A stretch of DNA of 64,000 bases from Anolis sagrei (taxonomy: Eukaryota > Chordata > Lepidosauria > Squamata > Anolidae). Below the pieces are notes generated by a model. That model was not told the DNA's origin, did not search any database, and was given only the letters and a program-made list of their open reading frames with translations. Location: the NCBI RefSeq assembly GCF_037176765.1, contig NC_090034.1:97177500-97241499 (forward strand), written 5' to 3'. Shown piece by piece: positions 11,385-22,167 of this stretch (positions within the stretch are counted from its first letter, which is position 1; each line of letters starts with the position of its first letter). Both the position numbers and the translations under genes were made by a program.

Positions 11385-12410
11385 GTGAGTAGTTGACACC
11401 AAACGTAGCTTTGTGGCAGGTACTTCCTTCCCATGTGGGTCTTGAGTGTGGCCAGAAGGGAAGCAGACTTCGGGACATTGTTTTTATTTGTGGAAAGGGT
11501 CATTTCCAAAGCACAGAAGGAGATACAATGTAACTGTGTATTGTGAAAGCTATGCAGGAGTTCTTTTCAGGTGAGTGCTTCATTGCAAATATGACTTCCT
11601 TTGGGCTTTGCGGCAGGTGCTTCTCTTAAATAGCAAAGCAGGGCAGCATGACCAGACTTTGGGGATATTTCTTTTATTTGGGGATAGAGTTGTTTGCAAA
11701 GCAGATAGGTGAAGGTAAAGGTTTTCCTTGACATTAAGTCTAGTCGTGTCCAACTCTGGGGGGTTGGTGCTTATCCTCATTTCTAAACCAAAGAGCTGGC
11801 GTTGTCCGTAGACAACTACAAGGTCATGTGGCCAGCATGACTGCATGGAGCACTGTTACTTTCCCACCAGAGTGGTACCTATTGATCTACTCACATTTGT
11901 ATGTTTTCGAACTGCTAGGTTGGCAGAAGCTGGGGCTGACAGCAGGATCTCACCTCACTTCCCAGATTCAAACCACCAACTTTTTGGTCAGCAAGTTCAG
12001 CAACTCAGTGGTTTAATCCGCTGCTCCACAGGGGGCTAAGCACATAAGGAGACGTAATTTATGAGTTCTGTGTTTTGTGATAGCTGGACAGAGACTCCTT
12101 TCAGGTGCATACATCACTCATAATGTGGCAGCAATGTAAGGTAGCACATTTGACTTTGGGATATGGCTTTTATTTGAGGAAAGGCTCATTTCCAAAGTAC
12201 AGAAGTAGATATGATCTATGGCTTCTCTGCTTTGTGGAAGCTGGAGGAGGGCTCATTTCGGGTGAGTGCTTCACCCGAAAATGTGGCATTCTGTGGCCTT
12301 TGTGGCAAGTGCTTCCCTTGCATGGCTGGATCTGAAACCAGTCAAGTGTGATTAGAAGGAAGTCAGACTTTGGAGAAAGTAAAGAAGATGAGATCCATGG
12401 CTTCTCTTTC
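11361..12410 (+). repeat. Four-unit tandem repeat carrying donor-like sites
   Basis: Four diverged units begin near 11,361, 11,546, 12,080 and 12,236. Each starts with an AGCTGGAGGAGGGCTCCTTT-like phrase, passes a donor-like TTTCGGGTGAGTGCTTCA, then TTTGTGGCAGGTGCTTCC, and a TTTTTATTTGGGGAAAGG-like line. Unit 2 is lengthened by a SINE. Three of the four units keep GTGAGT at the junction. Confidence 0.7.
11705..12040 (-). mobile_element. tRNA-derived SINE inserted in repeat unit 2
   Basis: Minus orientation: GGTAAAGGTTTTCCTTGACA at the left is the 3' tail, then TTGTCCGTAGACAACTACAA, and the tRNA-like head (CAACTCAGTGGTTTAATCCG, read in reverse) at the right. It is nearly full length. Confidence 0.85.
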
Positions 12411-12439
12411 CATCAACCTATGAGTGAGCCATGCTTATC

Positions 12440-12905
12440 CAGCTTACTCTGGGGTCATTTTTTTTCAGGCGCCCCCAAACTGCAGAATGACCTGCCAATG
12501 AGGTTTGACAGCTGGATACATTCATTTGCCTTTAAAACAGCGCTAAATGCCAATCCCTATTAGCAGATCTATCCAGATAGTTTTGCAGATCTATCCATAT
12601 GTTTTTTAAAGTATGACTTGATTAATTTTCATATGTATTGATTCTATATACTTATACTAAGTGCTTTTAACAGGTGCTACATGTCTAATCTGTGGTTGCA
12701 TTTTAATCAGCTGGGATTCTCTAGAAGCCATGGCCTTGGCATATCCAGGCCAGGCATGGTTATTTAGCAAAATGTAACATGTCCTGTTTTGTGCTGGTCA
12801 GTGACCGTAATAATGTTTTGTTGTTGTGGTTATATAATAAATAATAATAAACTTTATTTATATCCCCCACCATCTCCCCCAACGGGGACTTGGAGTAGCT
12901 TACAT
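12440..12905 (+). mobile_element. L2/CR1-type LINE 3' fragment
   Basis: A short frame reads LQNDLPMRFDS and AFKTALNANPY, the W/L-x-DLP...FK-x-ALK tail typical of L2/Jockey-group ORF2 ends. AT-rich 3' sequence follows, with a TTTATTTATATCCCCCACCA tail near 12,850 in the opposite sense. Confidence 0.5.
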
Positions 12906-12968
12906 GAGGCCAAGCCCAAGCAATAAATTACAGCAAAATAAAACCAAAAACACAAGCAACAAACATCA

Positions 12969-13465
12969 TCTGTATAAATAAAAATGTAATGTTCGTTTGT
13001 GGGATTAACAGAACTCAAAAACCACTGGATGAATTGACACCAAATTTGGACACAAGACACCTAACAATCCAATGTATGTCCTTCACTCAAAAATTGATTT
13101 TGTCATTTGGGAGTTGTAGTTGCTGGGATTTATAGTTCACCTACAATCAAAGAACATTCTGAACCCCACCAACGGTGGAATTGAACCAAACTTGGCACAC
13201 AGTTCTCCCATGACCAACAGAAATTACTGGAAGTGTCCTTTGGTTTTGGAATTGTAGTTCACCTACATCCAGAGATCACTGTGGACTCAAACAATGATCA
13301 ATCTGGACCAAACTCTACACGAATACTCAATATGCCCAAATGTGAACATTGGTCGAGTTTGGGTTAAAATAGAATCTTGACATTTGGGAGTTGTAGTTGC
13401 TGGGCCAAACTTCCCACACAGAACCCCCATGTGAGCCACAGCAACATGTGGCAGGGGACAGCTAG
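12969..13465 (+). mobile_element. Helitron-like non-autonomous element
   Basis: Starts TCTGTATAAATAAAAATGTA after an A and ends GGCAGGGGACAGCTAG before a T. That fits Helitron termini (5' TC, 3' CTAG, inserted between A and T). The interior holds one copy of the module found in the hAT elements (GAGTTGTAGTTGCTGGGATT and GAACCAAACTTGGCACACAG). No Rep or helicase coding sequence. Confidence 0.6.
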
Positions 13466-13879
13466 TAATTACATAAAAACATATGAATACATTAGCTATA
13501 TAAAATTACAATAACACAATCACAGTGACAATGATTAAAAAACTTGGGTGAGATAAAAGGAAGAGCAGGTTATTTGAGAAGGGGAGCTCATAAAAAAACA
13601 TGGGGTTGTGGGGCCAAGCTTTCCTATGAGGGGGGGGGGGGCATGTACTCCAGTGAAAGAAACGTTAAGGGTGAGCAATAATGTGATTGTTGTTGTAACA
13701 TGTCCTTTGCACATGTTCAGAGGCAGTTTCCTCCATGTGGCAAGTGTGGACTTCGTAAACTGCACTGCGGGCTGATTAAATTCTTCTCTTTCATCACCAC
13801 CTCCTTCTCAAAATATTGGAAGTCATAGTTTGCTGGAGGAAAAGGGGGGGTGTGCTAAGCATTGAATGCTCTCTCCTTC

Positions 13880-14012
13880 TGAGGCCCCTTCTACACTGTT
13901 GTATAATCCAGATTATCTGCTTTGAATTGGATTATATGTGTCTACACTGCCATATAATCCAGGTCAAAGCAGATAATCTGGATTTTGTTTGGCAATGTAG
14001 AAACGGTCTGTA
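13880..14012. mobile_element. Palindromic MITE (TACACTG family)
   Basis: GGCCCCTTCTACACTGTTGT at the left, then AATCCAGATTATCTGCTTTG and its complement. Relatives lie at 22,480, 46,278 and 49,358. Confidence 0.75.
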
Positions 14013-14159
14013 TTCCTTTGCGGACTCTCTTTTGGATTCTGGTAATGCTTGGTTTCTGCTGAACTCTCGTCTTTAAAAATTTGGGGTTCTAGAAATTCCT
14101 ACGAGGAAGAAGTTTGAGGTTTAACCTCTAATGCTAGAAAAGGGATAATTCCTAGAATA

Positions 14160-15187
14160 TTGTCGAAGGCTTTCATGGCTGGAATCACTAGGTTCTTGTG
14201 GGTTTTTTCGGGCTATAGAACCATGTTCTAGAGGCATTTCTCCTGACGTTTCGCCTGCATCTATGGCAAGCATCCTCAGAGGTTGTGAGGTCTGTTGGAG
14301 TTAGGACAATGGGTTTATATATCTGTGGAATGGCTGGGGTGGGGCAAGGAGCTCTTCCCTGCTGCAGTTAGGTGTGAATGTTTCAGCTGATCACCTTCAT
14401 TAGCATTTGAAGGCCTGCCTGAGCCTGGGAAAATCTCTTGCTGGGAGGTGTTAATCTGTGCCTGGTTGAGGAAGCACAACATACAAACAATCTACAAACC
14501 CACCAAGAAAATCCAACAAATGCTACGTTCAGCAAAGGACAAGAGGGATCCTCTCACCTCTGCAGGAGTCTACCATATACCATGCAGCTGTGGACAAGTC
14601 TACATAGGGACCACCAAACGCAGCATTGCCCAGACACGAATCAAGGAACATGAAAGGCACTGCAGACTACTTCAACCAGAGAAGTCAGCCATAGCAGAGC
14701 ACCTGATGAACCAGCCTGGACACAGCATTTTATTTGAGAACACAGAAATGCTGGATCACTCTACAACCACCATGTCAGACTACACAGAGAAGCCATTGAA
14801 ATCCACAAGCATGTGGACAATTTCAACAGAAAGGAAGAGACCATGAAAATGAACAAAATCTGGCTACCAGTATTAAAAAACTCTAAAATTACAACAGCAA
14901 GAGGAAAAAACCAGGCACAGATTAACACCTCCCAGCAAGAGATTTTCCCAGGCTCAGGCAGGCCTTCAAATGCTAATGAAGGTGATCAGCTGAAACATTC
15001 ACACCTAACTGCAGCAGGGAAGAGCTCCTTGCCCCACCCCAGCCATTCCACAGATATATAAACCCATTGTCCTAACTCCAACAGACCTCACTACCTCTGA
15101 GGATGCTTGCCATAGATGCAGGCGAAACGTCAGGAGAAATGCCTCTAGAACATGGCCCCATAGCCCGAAAAAACCCACAAGAACCTT
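14160..15187 (+). mobile_element. Penelope-like element with GIY-YIG endonuclease and inverted ends
   Basis: The plus frame at 14,448-14,846 encodes VYHIPCSCGQVYIGTTKRSI followed by RIKEHERHCRL and KSAIAEHLMNQPGHSILF. This is the GIY-YIG endonuclease domain of Penelope-like retroelements: the Y-I-P-CSCGQ-VYIG core, a downstream R-x-x-EH, and the AEH block. The reverse transcriptase is absent. The roughly 280-300 bp at the left end (14,160-14,462) reappears as its reverse complement at the right end (about 14,905-15,187). Confidence 0.85.
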
Positions 15188-15900
15188 ATTCCTAGAATAT
15201 TTGCCCCCTCCAGTCTTTAGCTCATGAAATTGAGATGTTTGTGACCCGCCTTTATTCAGCTGCTGTCATGCCTCAGTTTCTCTTTGTGGAAATGTGTTGC
15301 TCTGGCTTCTCCCACCCTTAGGAGCTCAACCCACTGCTGCTTTGTTTTCAAACAACAGGTGGGAAACTTGGCATCGTCCATTCATTCCTTGGCGCTGCCC
15401 GCAGCCTGTCCTGTGCCAAACCCACCCAACCTGTCAGGGCAGGTGGAAACGCTGAGGTTTCTCCTGTTGCCATTTCCCATGAAGATGTCCCCTTCTCTTA
15501 ATCCCATGCCTGGGTTGTGACCAGCCTACAAGCAGCTGTGGAGTTCCAAGCTGTGGATGGTGGTGGCTGTGGGTACTGGATCCGTGGAGACGGAGGGTCG
15601 ATTGTAATTATATGGTGATTAACTGGGAAGGAAAGGCATAATGCACAAAGCCACCCTCCTGAACAGAATGGAGTGGCAGAAAGGAAAATTAGATCTTTTA
15701 TGGAAATTATCATTATCATAAGAGAGCTATTTTTCCCTTCCTGTTACTCCATTCTGTTCAGGAGTGTAAAGTATTGTAGTTTTGTGCATTGTAGGTTTTC
15801 CCCTCTGTGCATTGAGCCTTGGTTTGATGTTATTTAGGCAACAAAGGAAGAAACCTGTCAAGGAAGAGACTGAATATGTACTCGATTGTTAAGATACTTA
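15188..15900. other. No gene recognised; short hairpin
   Basis: A perfect 19-bp inverted repeat (CTCCTGAACAGAATGGAGT at 15,656-15,674 and its complement at 15,746-15,764) flanks a roughly 70-bp loop. No coding exon is supported. Confidence 0.45.
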
Positions 15901-15902
15901 AT

Positions 15903-16780
15903 GCTGGGTTGTTGTGAGTTTTCTGGTCTGTATGGCCATGCTCCAGAAGCATTCTCTCCTGATGTTTCACCTGCGTTTATGGCAGGCATCCTCAGAGGTT
16001 GTGAGGTCTGTTGGAAACTAGGAAAATTGGGTTTATATATCTGTGGAATAATGTCCAGGGTGGGAGAAAGAACTCTTTTCTGTTTGAGGTAGGTGTGAAT
16101 GTTTCAATTTCAACAGAAAATGAACAAAATCTGGCTACTGATACTTTAAAAAAAACTCAAAAATCATAACAGTAAATAAAGAACAACACTCAAAAACTGG
16201 GGAATTACAGACAAGAAAAAATCAGGGCCAGCTAATCACCTCCCAACAAAGGATTTCCCAAGGCAGCAATCTGCCAGACTTTGAAACTGCAAAATGTTCA
16301 AGTAGCATTCTCTCCTGATGATTCGCTTACATCTATGGCAGGCATCCTCAAAGGTTGCGAGGCCTGTTCCAAACTAGGCAAGTGAGGTTTTTATATCTGT
16401 GGAACAAAATCCAGGGTTGGAGAAAAATCCCATCAGGGCCAGCTAACACCTCCCAACAAAGGATTCCCCCAAGCAGGAAGCAGCCAGGCTTTGAAGCTGC
16501 AAGGCCATTAAATGCTATTCAAGGTGGCCAATTGCAACCTGCCTCAAGCAGACAAGAGTTCTTTCTCCCACCCTGGACATTCCACAGATATATAAACCTC
16601 ACTTGCCTAGTTTCCAACAGACCTCACAACCTCTGAGGATGCCTGCCAGAGATGTGGGCAAAATGTCAGAAGGGAATGCTTCTGGAACATGGCCATACAG
16701 CCTGGAAAACTCACAACAACACAGTGATTCTGACCATGAAAGCCTTCGACAATACATACTCAATTCTACTTGCAGTAGAC
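15903..16780. mobile_element. Penelope-like terminal repeats, compound
   Basis: Minus-sense terminal repeat (TTGTTGTGAGTTTTCTGGTC and GGCAGGCATCCTCAGAGGTT) at 15,903-16,110, a second partial copy at 16,300-16,430, then a plus-sense copy at 16,440-16,760 ending in ATGAAAGCCTTCGACAATAC. At least two insertions or one rearranged element. Confidence 0.7.
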
Positions 16781-17316
16781 GTTTACGGTAAAGGCAGATG
16801 CAGAAGGAGACATTCTATGCTGGAACAGGTTTGCCAAGGAAGAGCTTGCCTAGATCCTTGATGGACAGAGAGAAAGGAACTCTGTGTATGCTCAGGAGCA
16901 CCACGTCTGCATAATATGTCAAGACTGGAGCCTTGGGACTGAATATCCCTGAATCTGTGTTTATCTGGATGGAGAGGACATCTTTTTGAGCATGCACAGA
17001 GTGCCCTAGCCCAGACTTGTGCCAACTGAGTAATGGGCTTGACTTCTAAACAGAAGTGAACCTTAGGAAACTTCTCCGCCTTGGAAACTCTGCACACCTG
17101 AAGGAGGATCTTTGCTTTTGAGCTGCGGTTAAGTCTGCCAAACCACAATAGGAGCTCGCAGTGGAAACTCTGTGTCATGCTGTGGTTTTGTGTTGCCTGT
17201 GATAGCAGGGAGGGGCGGAGGAGGCTTTGCACAATAAGATGGAGATGATATTTGTGATCCAGAAGGTAAATACCTAGGGATATATTGCAGCTCTTTCAAG
17301 GAAGCTGAGCAAAAGC
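16781..17316. other. Unique stretch with a 149-codon minus frame, not called a gene
   Basis: The minus frame 16,783-17,232 is long for the window, but its Ser/Leu/Cys-rich product matches no family I recognise and has no obvious splice context. A GGGAGGGGCGGAGG GC-box-like run lies near 17,208. Confidence 0.3.
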
Positions 17317-17324
17317 ACCCAGTG

Positions 17325-18440
17325 CAGTGTTTCTCAACCTGAGGGTCGGGACCCCAGGGGGAGTTGCAAGAGGATGGGTTTCAGAGGGGTCGCCAAAGAC
17401 TATCAGAAAATATATATATTTCTGATGGTCTCAGGAACCCCTTTGGCAGAAAAGGCTGAAGATCTTTCTGCCTGTCCTTCTCTTCCTTTTTGGTGTTGGT
17501 GAACTACAACTCCCAGAATTCAAAAACAGCCCCCCAACCTCACCAGTATTCAACGTTGGCTATGCAGGTAGTGTGCCAAGTTTGGTGCAGATCCATTGTG
17601 GGCTGGGTTCAGAGTGCTCTTTGATTGTCGATGAACTATAAATCCCAGCACTTAAAACTCTCAAATGTCAAGATCTGTTTTCCCCAAACTCCACCAGTGT
17701 TCACATTTGGGCATATTGAGTATTCGTGCCATTTTTGGTCCACACTCATAATTGTTTGAGACCACTGGATGTAGGTGAACTACAACTCCCAAACTCAAGG
17801 TCAATGCCCACCAAACCCTTCCAGTATTTTCTCTTGGTCATGGGAGTTCTATGTGCCAAGTTTGGTTCAATTCCATCGTTGGTGGATTGTAGGTGAACTA
17901 TAAATCCAAGCAATTACGACTCCCAAATGTCAAGATCTGTTTCCCCAAAACTCCACCAGAGTATTTGTGCTATGTTTGGTCCACATCTATAATTGTTTGA
18001 GACCACAGTGCTCTCTGGATGTAGGTGAACTACAACTCACAAACTCAAGGTCAATGCCCACCAAACCTTTCCAGTATTTTCAGTTGGTCATGGGAGTTCT
18101 GTGTGCCAAGATTGGTTTAATTCCATCGTTGGAGGAGTTCTGAATGCTCTTTGATTGTAGGTGAACTATAAATCCCAGCAACTACAACTCACAAAGGACA
18201 AAATCAGTCCCCTCCCTAACCCTACCAGTATTCAAATTTGGACTTATCGGGAAGTTGTGCCAAATTTGGTCCAGTGAATGAAAATACATCCTGCATATCA
18301 GACATTTACATTACAATTCATAACAGGAGCAAAATTACTGTTATGAAGTAGCAACTAAAGTAATTTTATAGTTGGGGGGTCAACACAACATGAGGAACCG
18401 TGTTAAGGGGTCGCGGCATTCGGAAGGTTGAGAACCACTG
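17325..18440 (+). mobile_element. Complete non-autonomous hAT element
   Basis: Termini CAGTGTTTCTCAACCT and AGGTTGAGAACCACTG are inverted repeats, flanked by the 8-bp target duplication ACCCAGTG at 17,317-17,324 and 18,441-18,448. The interior has about three copies of the 300-bp module (GTGTGCCAAGTTTGGTTCAA and TGTAGGTGAACTATAAATCC) and no transposase. Confidence 0.9.
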
Positions 18441-18448
18441 ACCCAGTG

Positions 18449-18560
18449 AGATTCAACAGACCTCACAACCTCTGAGGATGCCTACCATAGATGTGGGCAA
18501 AATGTCAGAAGAGAATGCTTCTGGAACATGGCCATAGAGCCTGGAAAACTCACAACAACA
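18449..18560 (+). mobile_element. Penelope-like terminal repeat fragment
   Basis: CAGACCTCACAACCTCTGAG, then AGAAGAGAATGCTTCTGGAA, as at 16,620. Confidence 0.7.
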
Positions 18561-18569
18561 CAGTGATTC

Positions 18570-18623
18570 TGGCCATGAAGGATTCAAACTTTGGTCCTCC
18601 GGTGCAAGGATTCAAACTTTGGT
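18570..18623. repeat. Short tandem duplication (about 26 bp x 2)
   Basis: GGATTCAAACTTTGGTCCTC plus CGGTG occurs twice back to back with no mismatches. Confidence 0.85.
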
Positions 18624-19301
18624 CCTCCGGTGTCCTAGATCAACTATTACTCCATATTGGTTCTCAATCTGAAATTACTCTGTGCAAAAATGTATTTGAG
18701 TTTTGCAGCATTTTTTTTTGCACAGATAGCAGCCTTTACTAGGCAGGAAACAAATTCTGTGCACAAAACCCAGCATTTTTCTATATAAAGATTTTTTTTC
18801 TGTCCAGGAAATACTATTTTGTGCAGAAAGGTTCACAGTTTTCTGCACTTTGAAGATGATTGTGTGTCTCGGAGTTAACTTATCAAGGTTACCTAACAGC
18901 TCAGAAGTCAAGTTTTGAATACGTTTTTGCACCCTGCCTTCCAGAAAGCCATACTATCTCTCCATGTGTGGGACTGTGACCTCTTTCTAGTTGCTGCAGA
19001 AGGGAGATATAGTTCTTGGGTCATTCCCCACCCACTGGGAAGTTTGCGATAAAGCCTGTCAGTGCTTGATCAGTCTTTCTACCATGTCAGGTCAGAGGGA
19101 GCGGAGGAAATGTCTGGCAGGGACGTTGGCATTTAATATCCTAATATTACTTTTGTGCCAAGGGAGATCCGTTCCAAATGAAAGCTCTACTGGCTAGTAA
19201 ATGTTTTTGTTGTTGTTATTTGCCATCGAGTCAACCACAAGTGAGACCACCAAGAGCATTGGCTACCCTGCTCAAGGTTTGCAAACTCTATCCATCTATA
19301 G
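18624..19301. other. No gene or repeat recognised
   Basis: Single-copy-looking sequence. The 85-codon minus frame at 18,675-18,932 and the small plus frames have no family resemblance. Confidence 0.35.
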
Positions 19302-19435
19302 CAGGCATGGGCAAACTTTGGCCCTCCGGGTGTTTTGGATTTCAACTCCCACAATTCCTAACAGCCGGTAGGCTGTTAGGAATTGTGGGAGTTGAAGTCC
19401 AAAACATCCGGAGGGCCAAAGTTTGCCCATGCCTG
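19302..19435. mobile_element. Foldback MITE with 8-bp target duplication
   Basis: CAGGCATGGGCAAACTTTGG at the left and its complement at the right. The arms meet at AACAGCCGGTAGGCTGTT. ATCTATAG before and ATCTATAA after look like an 8-bp, hAT-type target duplication. Confidence 0.9.
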
Positions 19436-19935
19436 ATCTATAATGCTATCTCCATCCTTTCCTACTACCTTTCTCATTAGCAAACATTATTTTGCCTTTT
19501 CCAAAATAATATTTTGCCTTCTTCTCTACTTGATGAGTCACGTTGCCTCATTATATATCCAAATCCAAAGTATTTTGGGCTTCAAGACAGAATTCAGGCC
19601 TGATTTGCACAATGGGCACATCTGCTAGAATAAAAATCCAGCAATATAAAGCTTTCTTTTGCCATGTTTGGGAGTCCGTGTTACCTGTAGAAATCTATAC
19701 GCTTATCAATGCAGTCGAGAATCGTATTGGCCTTTTTAGCTGCCGCATCACACCGTATGTTCATCTTATGGTCTATTACGGGGGTGTCAAACCCATGTTC
19801 ATGGTGGGCTGCATCAGCCTTTGGTTGCCTTCAAAGGGCCACCGAATCCATGGATGGATAATAATACTATATTTATATTTTGCTCTATCTCCTCGGATGG
19901 ACTGAAGGCAGATCCATAGAGACAGAAGACCAACT

Positions 19936-19940
19936 ATGTG

Positions 19941-20022
<82 letters not shown>
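19936..20022. repeat. (TG)n(TA)n(CA)n microsatellite
   Basis: A TG run, a TA run and a CA run in succession, able to fold on itself. Frames read through it on both strands are spurious. Confidence 0.95.
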
Positions 20023-20024
<2 letters not shown>

Positions 20025-20428
20025 CTGCCAAATGTTGGTGTGGCCCAGTCTGTGTATAGATGTTTTGTGTGTGTATATGTGTGTGTGTGTGTATATTTGC
20101 CTATATGTGTATATGTGTGTTTGTGTATATATGTATATAGCCGTCCTGAGGATAAGAAAGGACAGGATATAAAAGCCCTAAATAAATAAATAAGTGTGTG
20201 TGTGTGTGTGTGTGTGGTTTTGTGCATGTGTTGTAAATTTTGTTTGTTTTTTTTGGCTTTTTAAGTCTCTTCTGCTGTGTTTTTCAGTGTTTTTTTTATA
20301 AGTGATGGTCAGTCGTTGGCCTGATAAGTGTATTGTGTCCAAATTTGGTGTCAATTCATCCAATGGTTTTTGAGTTACGCTAATCCCACCAACGAACATT
20401 TCATTTTTATTTTTATTTTTAATATATA
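20023..20428 (-). mobile_element. Helitron-like element copy
   Basis: Minus copy: CACCCTGCCAAATGTTGGTG and GGCCCAGTCTGTGTATAGAT near the left end; TTTGGTGTCAATTCATCCAA and AACGAACATTTCATTTTTAT near the right. It carries TG-rich internal microsatellites and abuts the next copy. Confidence 0.5.
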
Positions 20429-20710
20429 CTAGCCATCCCCTGCCATGCGTTACTGTGGCCCAGTCTGTGTTTTATGTGTGTATAGTGTGTATATTTGTGT
20501 GTATGTGTGTTTTCGTATATATATGTAGTTTTGCACATGCATGGTCATGCGTTTTTAAAAGCTTTTTAAGTCCCTTCTGTGGTGTTTTTCAATGTTTTTA
20601 TGAGTGATGATCACTCGTTGGCCTGATAGGCGTCTTGTGTCCAAATTTGGTGTCAATTCGTCTGGTGGTTTTTGAACCACAAATGAACATAGCATTTTTA
20701 TTTATATAGA
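20429..20710 (-). mobile_element. Helitron-like element copy
   Basis: Begins CTAGCCATCCCCTGCCATGC and ends TTTATTTATATAGA before a T. On the minus strand this is TCTATATAAATA...CTAG. Confidence 0.6.
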
Positions 20711-20734
20711 TGTGTGTGTGTGTGTGTGTGTGTA
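20711..20734. repeat. (TG)n microsatellite
   Basis: About eleven TG units directly beside the Helitron-like end. Confidence 0.9.
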
Positions 20735-20764
20735 GCATAGTTGTAGGGTTTTGAAGGTTTAGAC

Positions 20765-20866
20765 CAGGGTTCCTCAAACTAAGGCCTGGGGGCCGCATAC
20801 GGCCCTCCAAGGTAATTTACCCGGCCCTTGCTCAGGCTCAACCTAAGTCTGAAATTACTTGAAAAC

Positions 20867-20898
<32 letters not shown>

Positions 20899-21149
20899 CC
20901 TATCTCATCACCCAAAAGCAGATCCACACTTCCCATTGAAATACTAATAAGTTTATATTTATTAAAATTGTTCTTCATTTTAATAAATATAATTATTGCA
21001 TTGTTTTTAAGTGTTTTTGCACTACAAATAAGATATGTGCAGTGTGCATAGGAATTCACTCTTGTTTTTTTTTTCAAATTATAATCCGGCCCTCCAACAG
21101 TTTGAGGGACTGTGACCTGGCCCTCTGTTTAAAATGTTTGAGGATCCTA
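20765..21149 (+). mobile_element. Non-autonomous hAT element (CTCAAACT family)
   Basis: CAGGGTTCCTCAAACTAAGG at the left and GTTTGAGGATCCTA at the right; interior GGCCGCATACGGCCCTCCAA. A cleaner copy with a perfect target duplication is at 61,166. Contains a (CAA)n run at 20,868-20,897. Confidence 0.8.
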
Positions 21150-21445
21150 GTTTGGAACGTATATTATGCAGCTGTGGACAAATCTATATAGGGACGCCCA
21201 AATGCAGTCCAGATACGACTCAAGGAACACAAAAGGCACTGCAGACTAATTCAAACAGAGAAATCAGCCATAGCAGGGCACCTGATGAATCAACCTGGAC
21301 ACATAATATTATTTGAGAACATAAAATGCTGGACCGCTCCAACAACAAGAGAAGCCATTGAAATCCACAAGCATGTGGACAATTTCAACAGAAAGGAGGA
21401 AACCATGAAAATGAACAAAATCTGGCTACCAGTATTTTAAAAACG
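21150..21445 (+). mobile_element. Penelope-like endonuclease fragment
   Basis: CAGCTGTGGACAAATCTATA and GCACCTGATGAATCAACCTG match the GIY-YIG coding region at 14.6 kb (product LCSCGQIYIGTPKCS). The 3' part with AAAATGAACAAAATCTGGCT follows. Confidence 0.75.
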
Positions 21446-21479
21446 TCTAAAATCAGGACAATAAAGAAAGAGCAAGACC

Positions 21480-22165
21480 CAAAAACTGGGTGGAGGGGTT
21501 TGTAAACAATTGGTCCCATGCTCCTTTAATTCTGAGCCATGTGAAGCCTCAAGGAAGACTTTGCTATCGAGACTTCCGGTTCTATTTTGGAGCAGCTGCT
21601 TCTCTACTTGATGAGTCAGCCCTCCTTTGACACGGCTCTGGGGTCCAGCGCTTAAGTAATGCATTTCCTTGGCCATGGCTGAGCAATGTCTTCTCTTGAT
21701 TCAGCCCTCACTCTTCGCGGTGACTCCTGCAAGAGAGTTTTCTCCCGTAAATACTTAACTTGAGGACTTTCTCTACCCCCCTTTCCTCTTTGGACTGTGC
21801 CCAGAGGGTTGAGAGTTCCTTTAAGCATGATTTACTATCTGTTCATTTGTTGTCCTCAAATTTGGGGATTCTTTCCTCAATGAAGCCAGGATGGCTTTGT
21901 CCTTGCTCTCCTTCTGCTGCAAAATTAAAACATTCTTGTACTGTTTTCCGCAACTGATCGGGATGGGCTTTTATGACGTTTTACCATTTGCATATTGTCC
22001 TTTAATGGGTTTTAATGTTTATTTTTTTAGTGTCACAAATTGTTTAACTCTTTTTGCATAATATTTAGATGTATATTTTTGATGTCTTTCTGGGGTTGGA
22101 AGACCCCTGCAAAAGTGGAAAGGTGACAACTTTTGGGTTGGATAACCACCCTTCTCGGGCTGGAT
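21480..22165. other. No gene recognised
   Basis: Apparently unique. An AP-1-like TGAGTCA lies near 21,611. No exon call is supported. Confidence 0.3.
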
Positions 22166-22167
22166 CT

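Noticed and set aside
16783-17232. 149-codon minus-strand frame
   Set aside because: No family resemblance, poor composition for a folded protein, no splice or promoter support.
19936-20230. Frames rich in Cys-Val and Thr-His
   Set aside because: Translations of a TG/CA/TA microsatellite.
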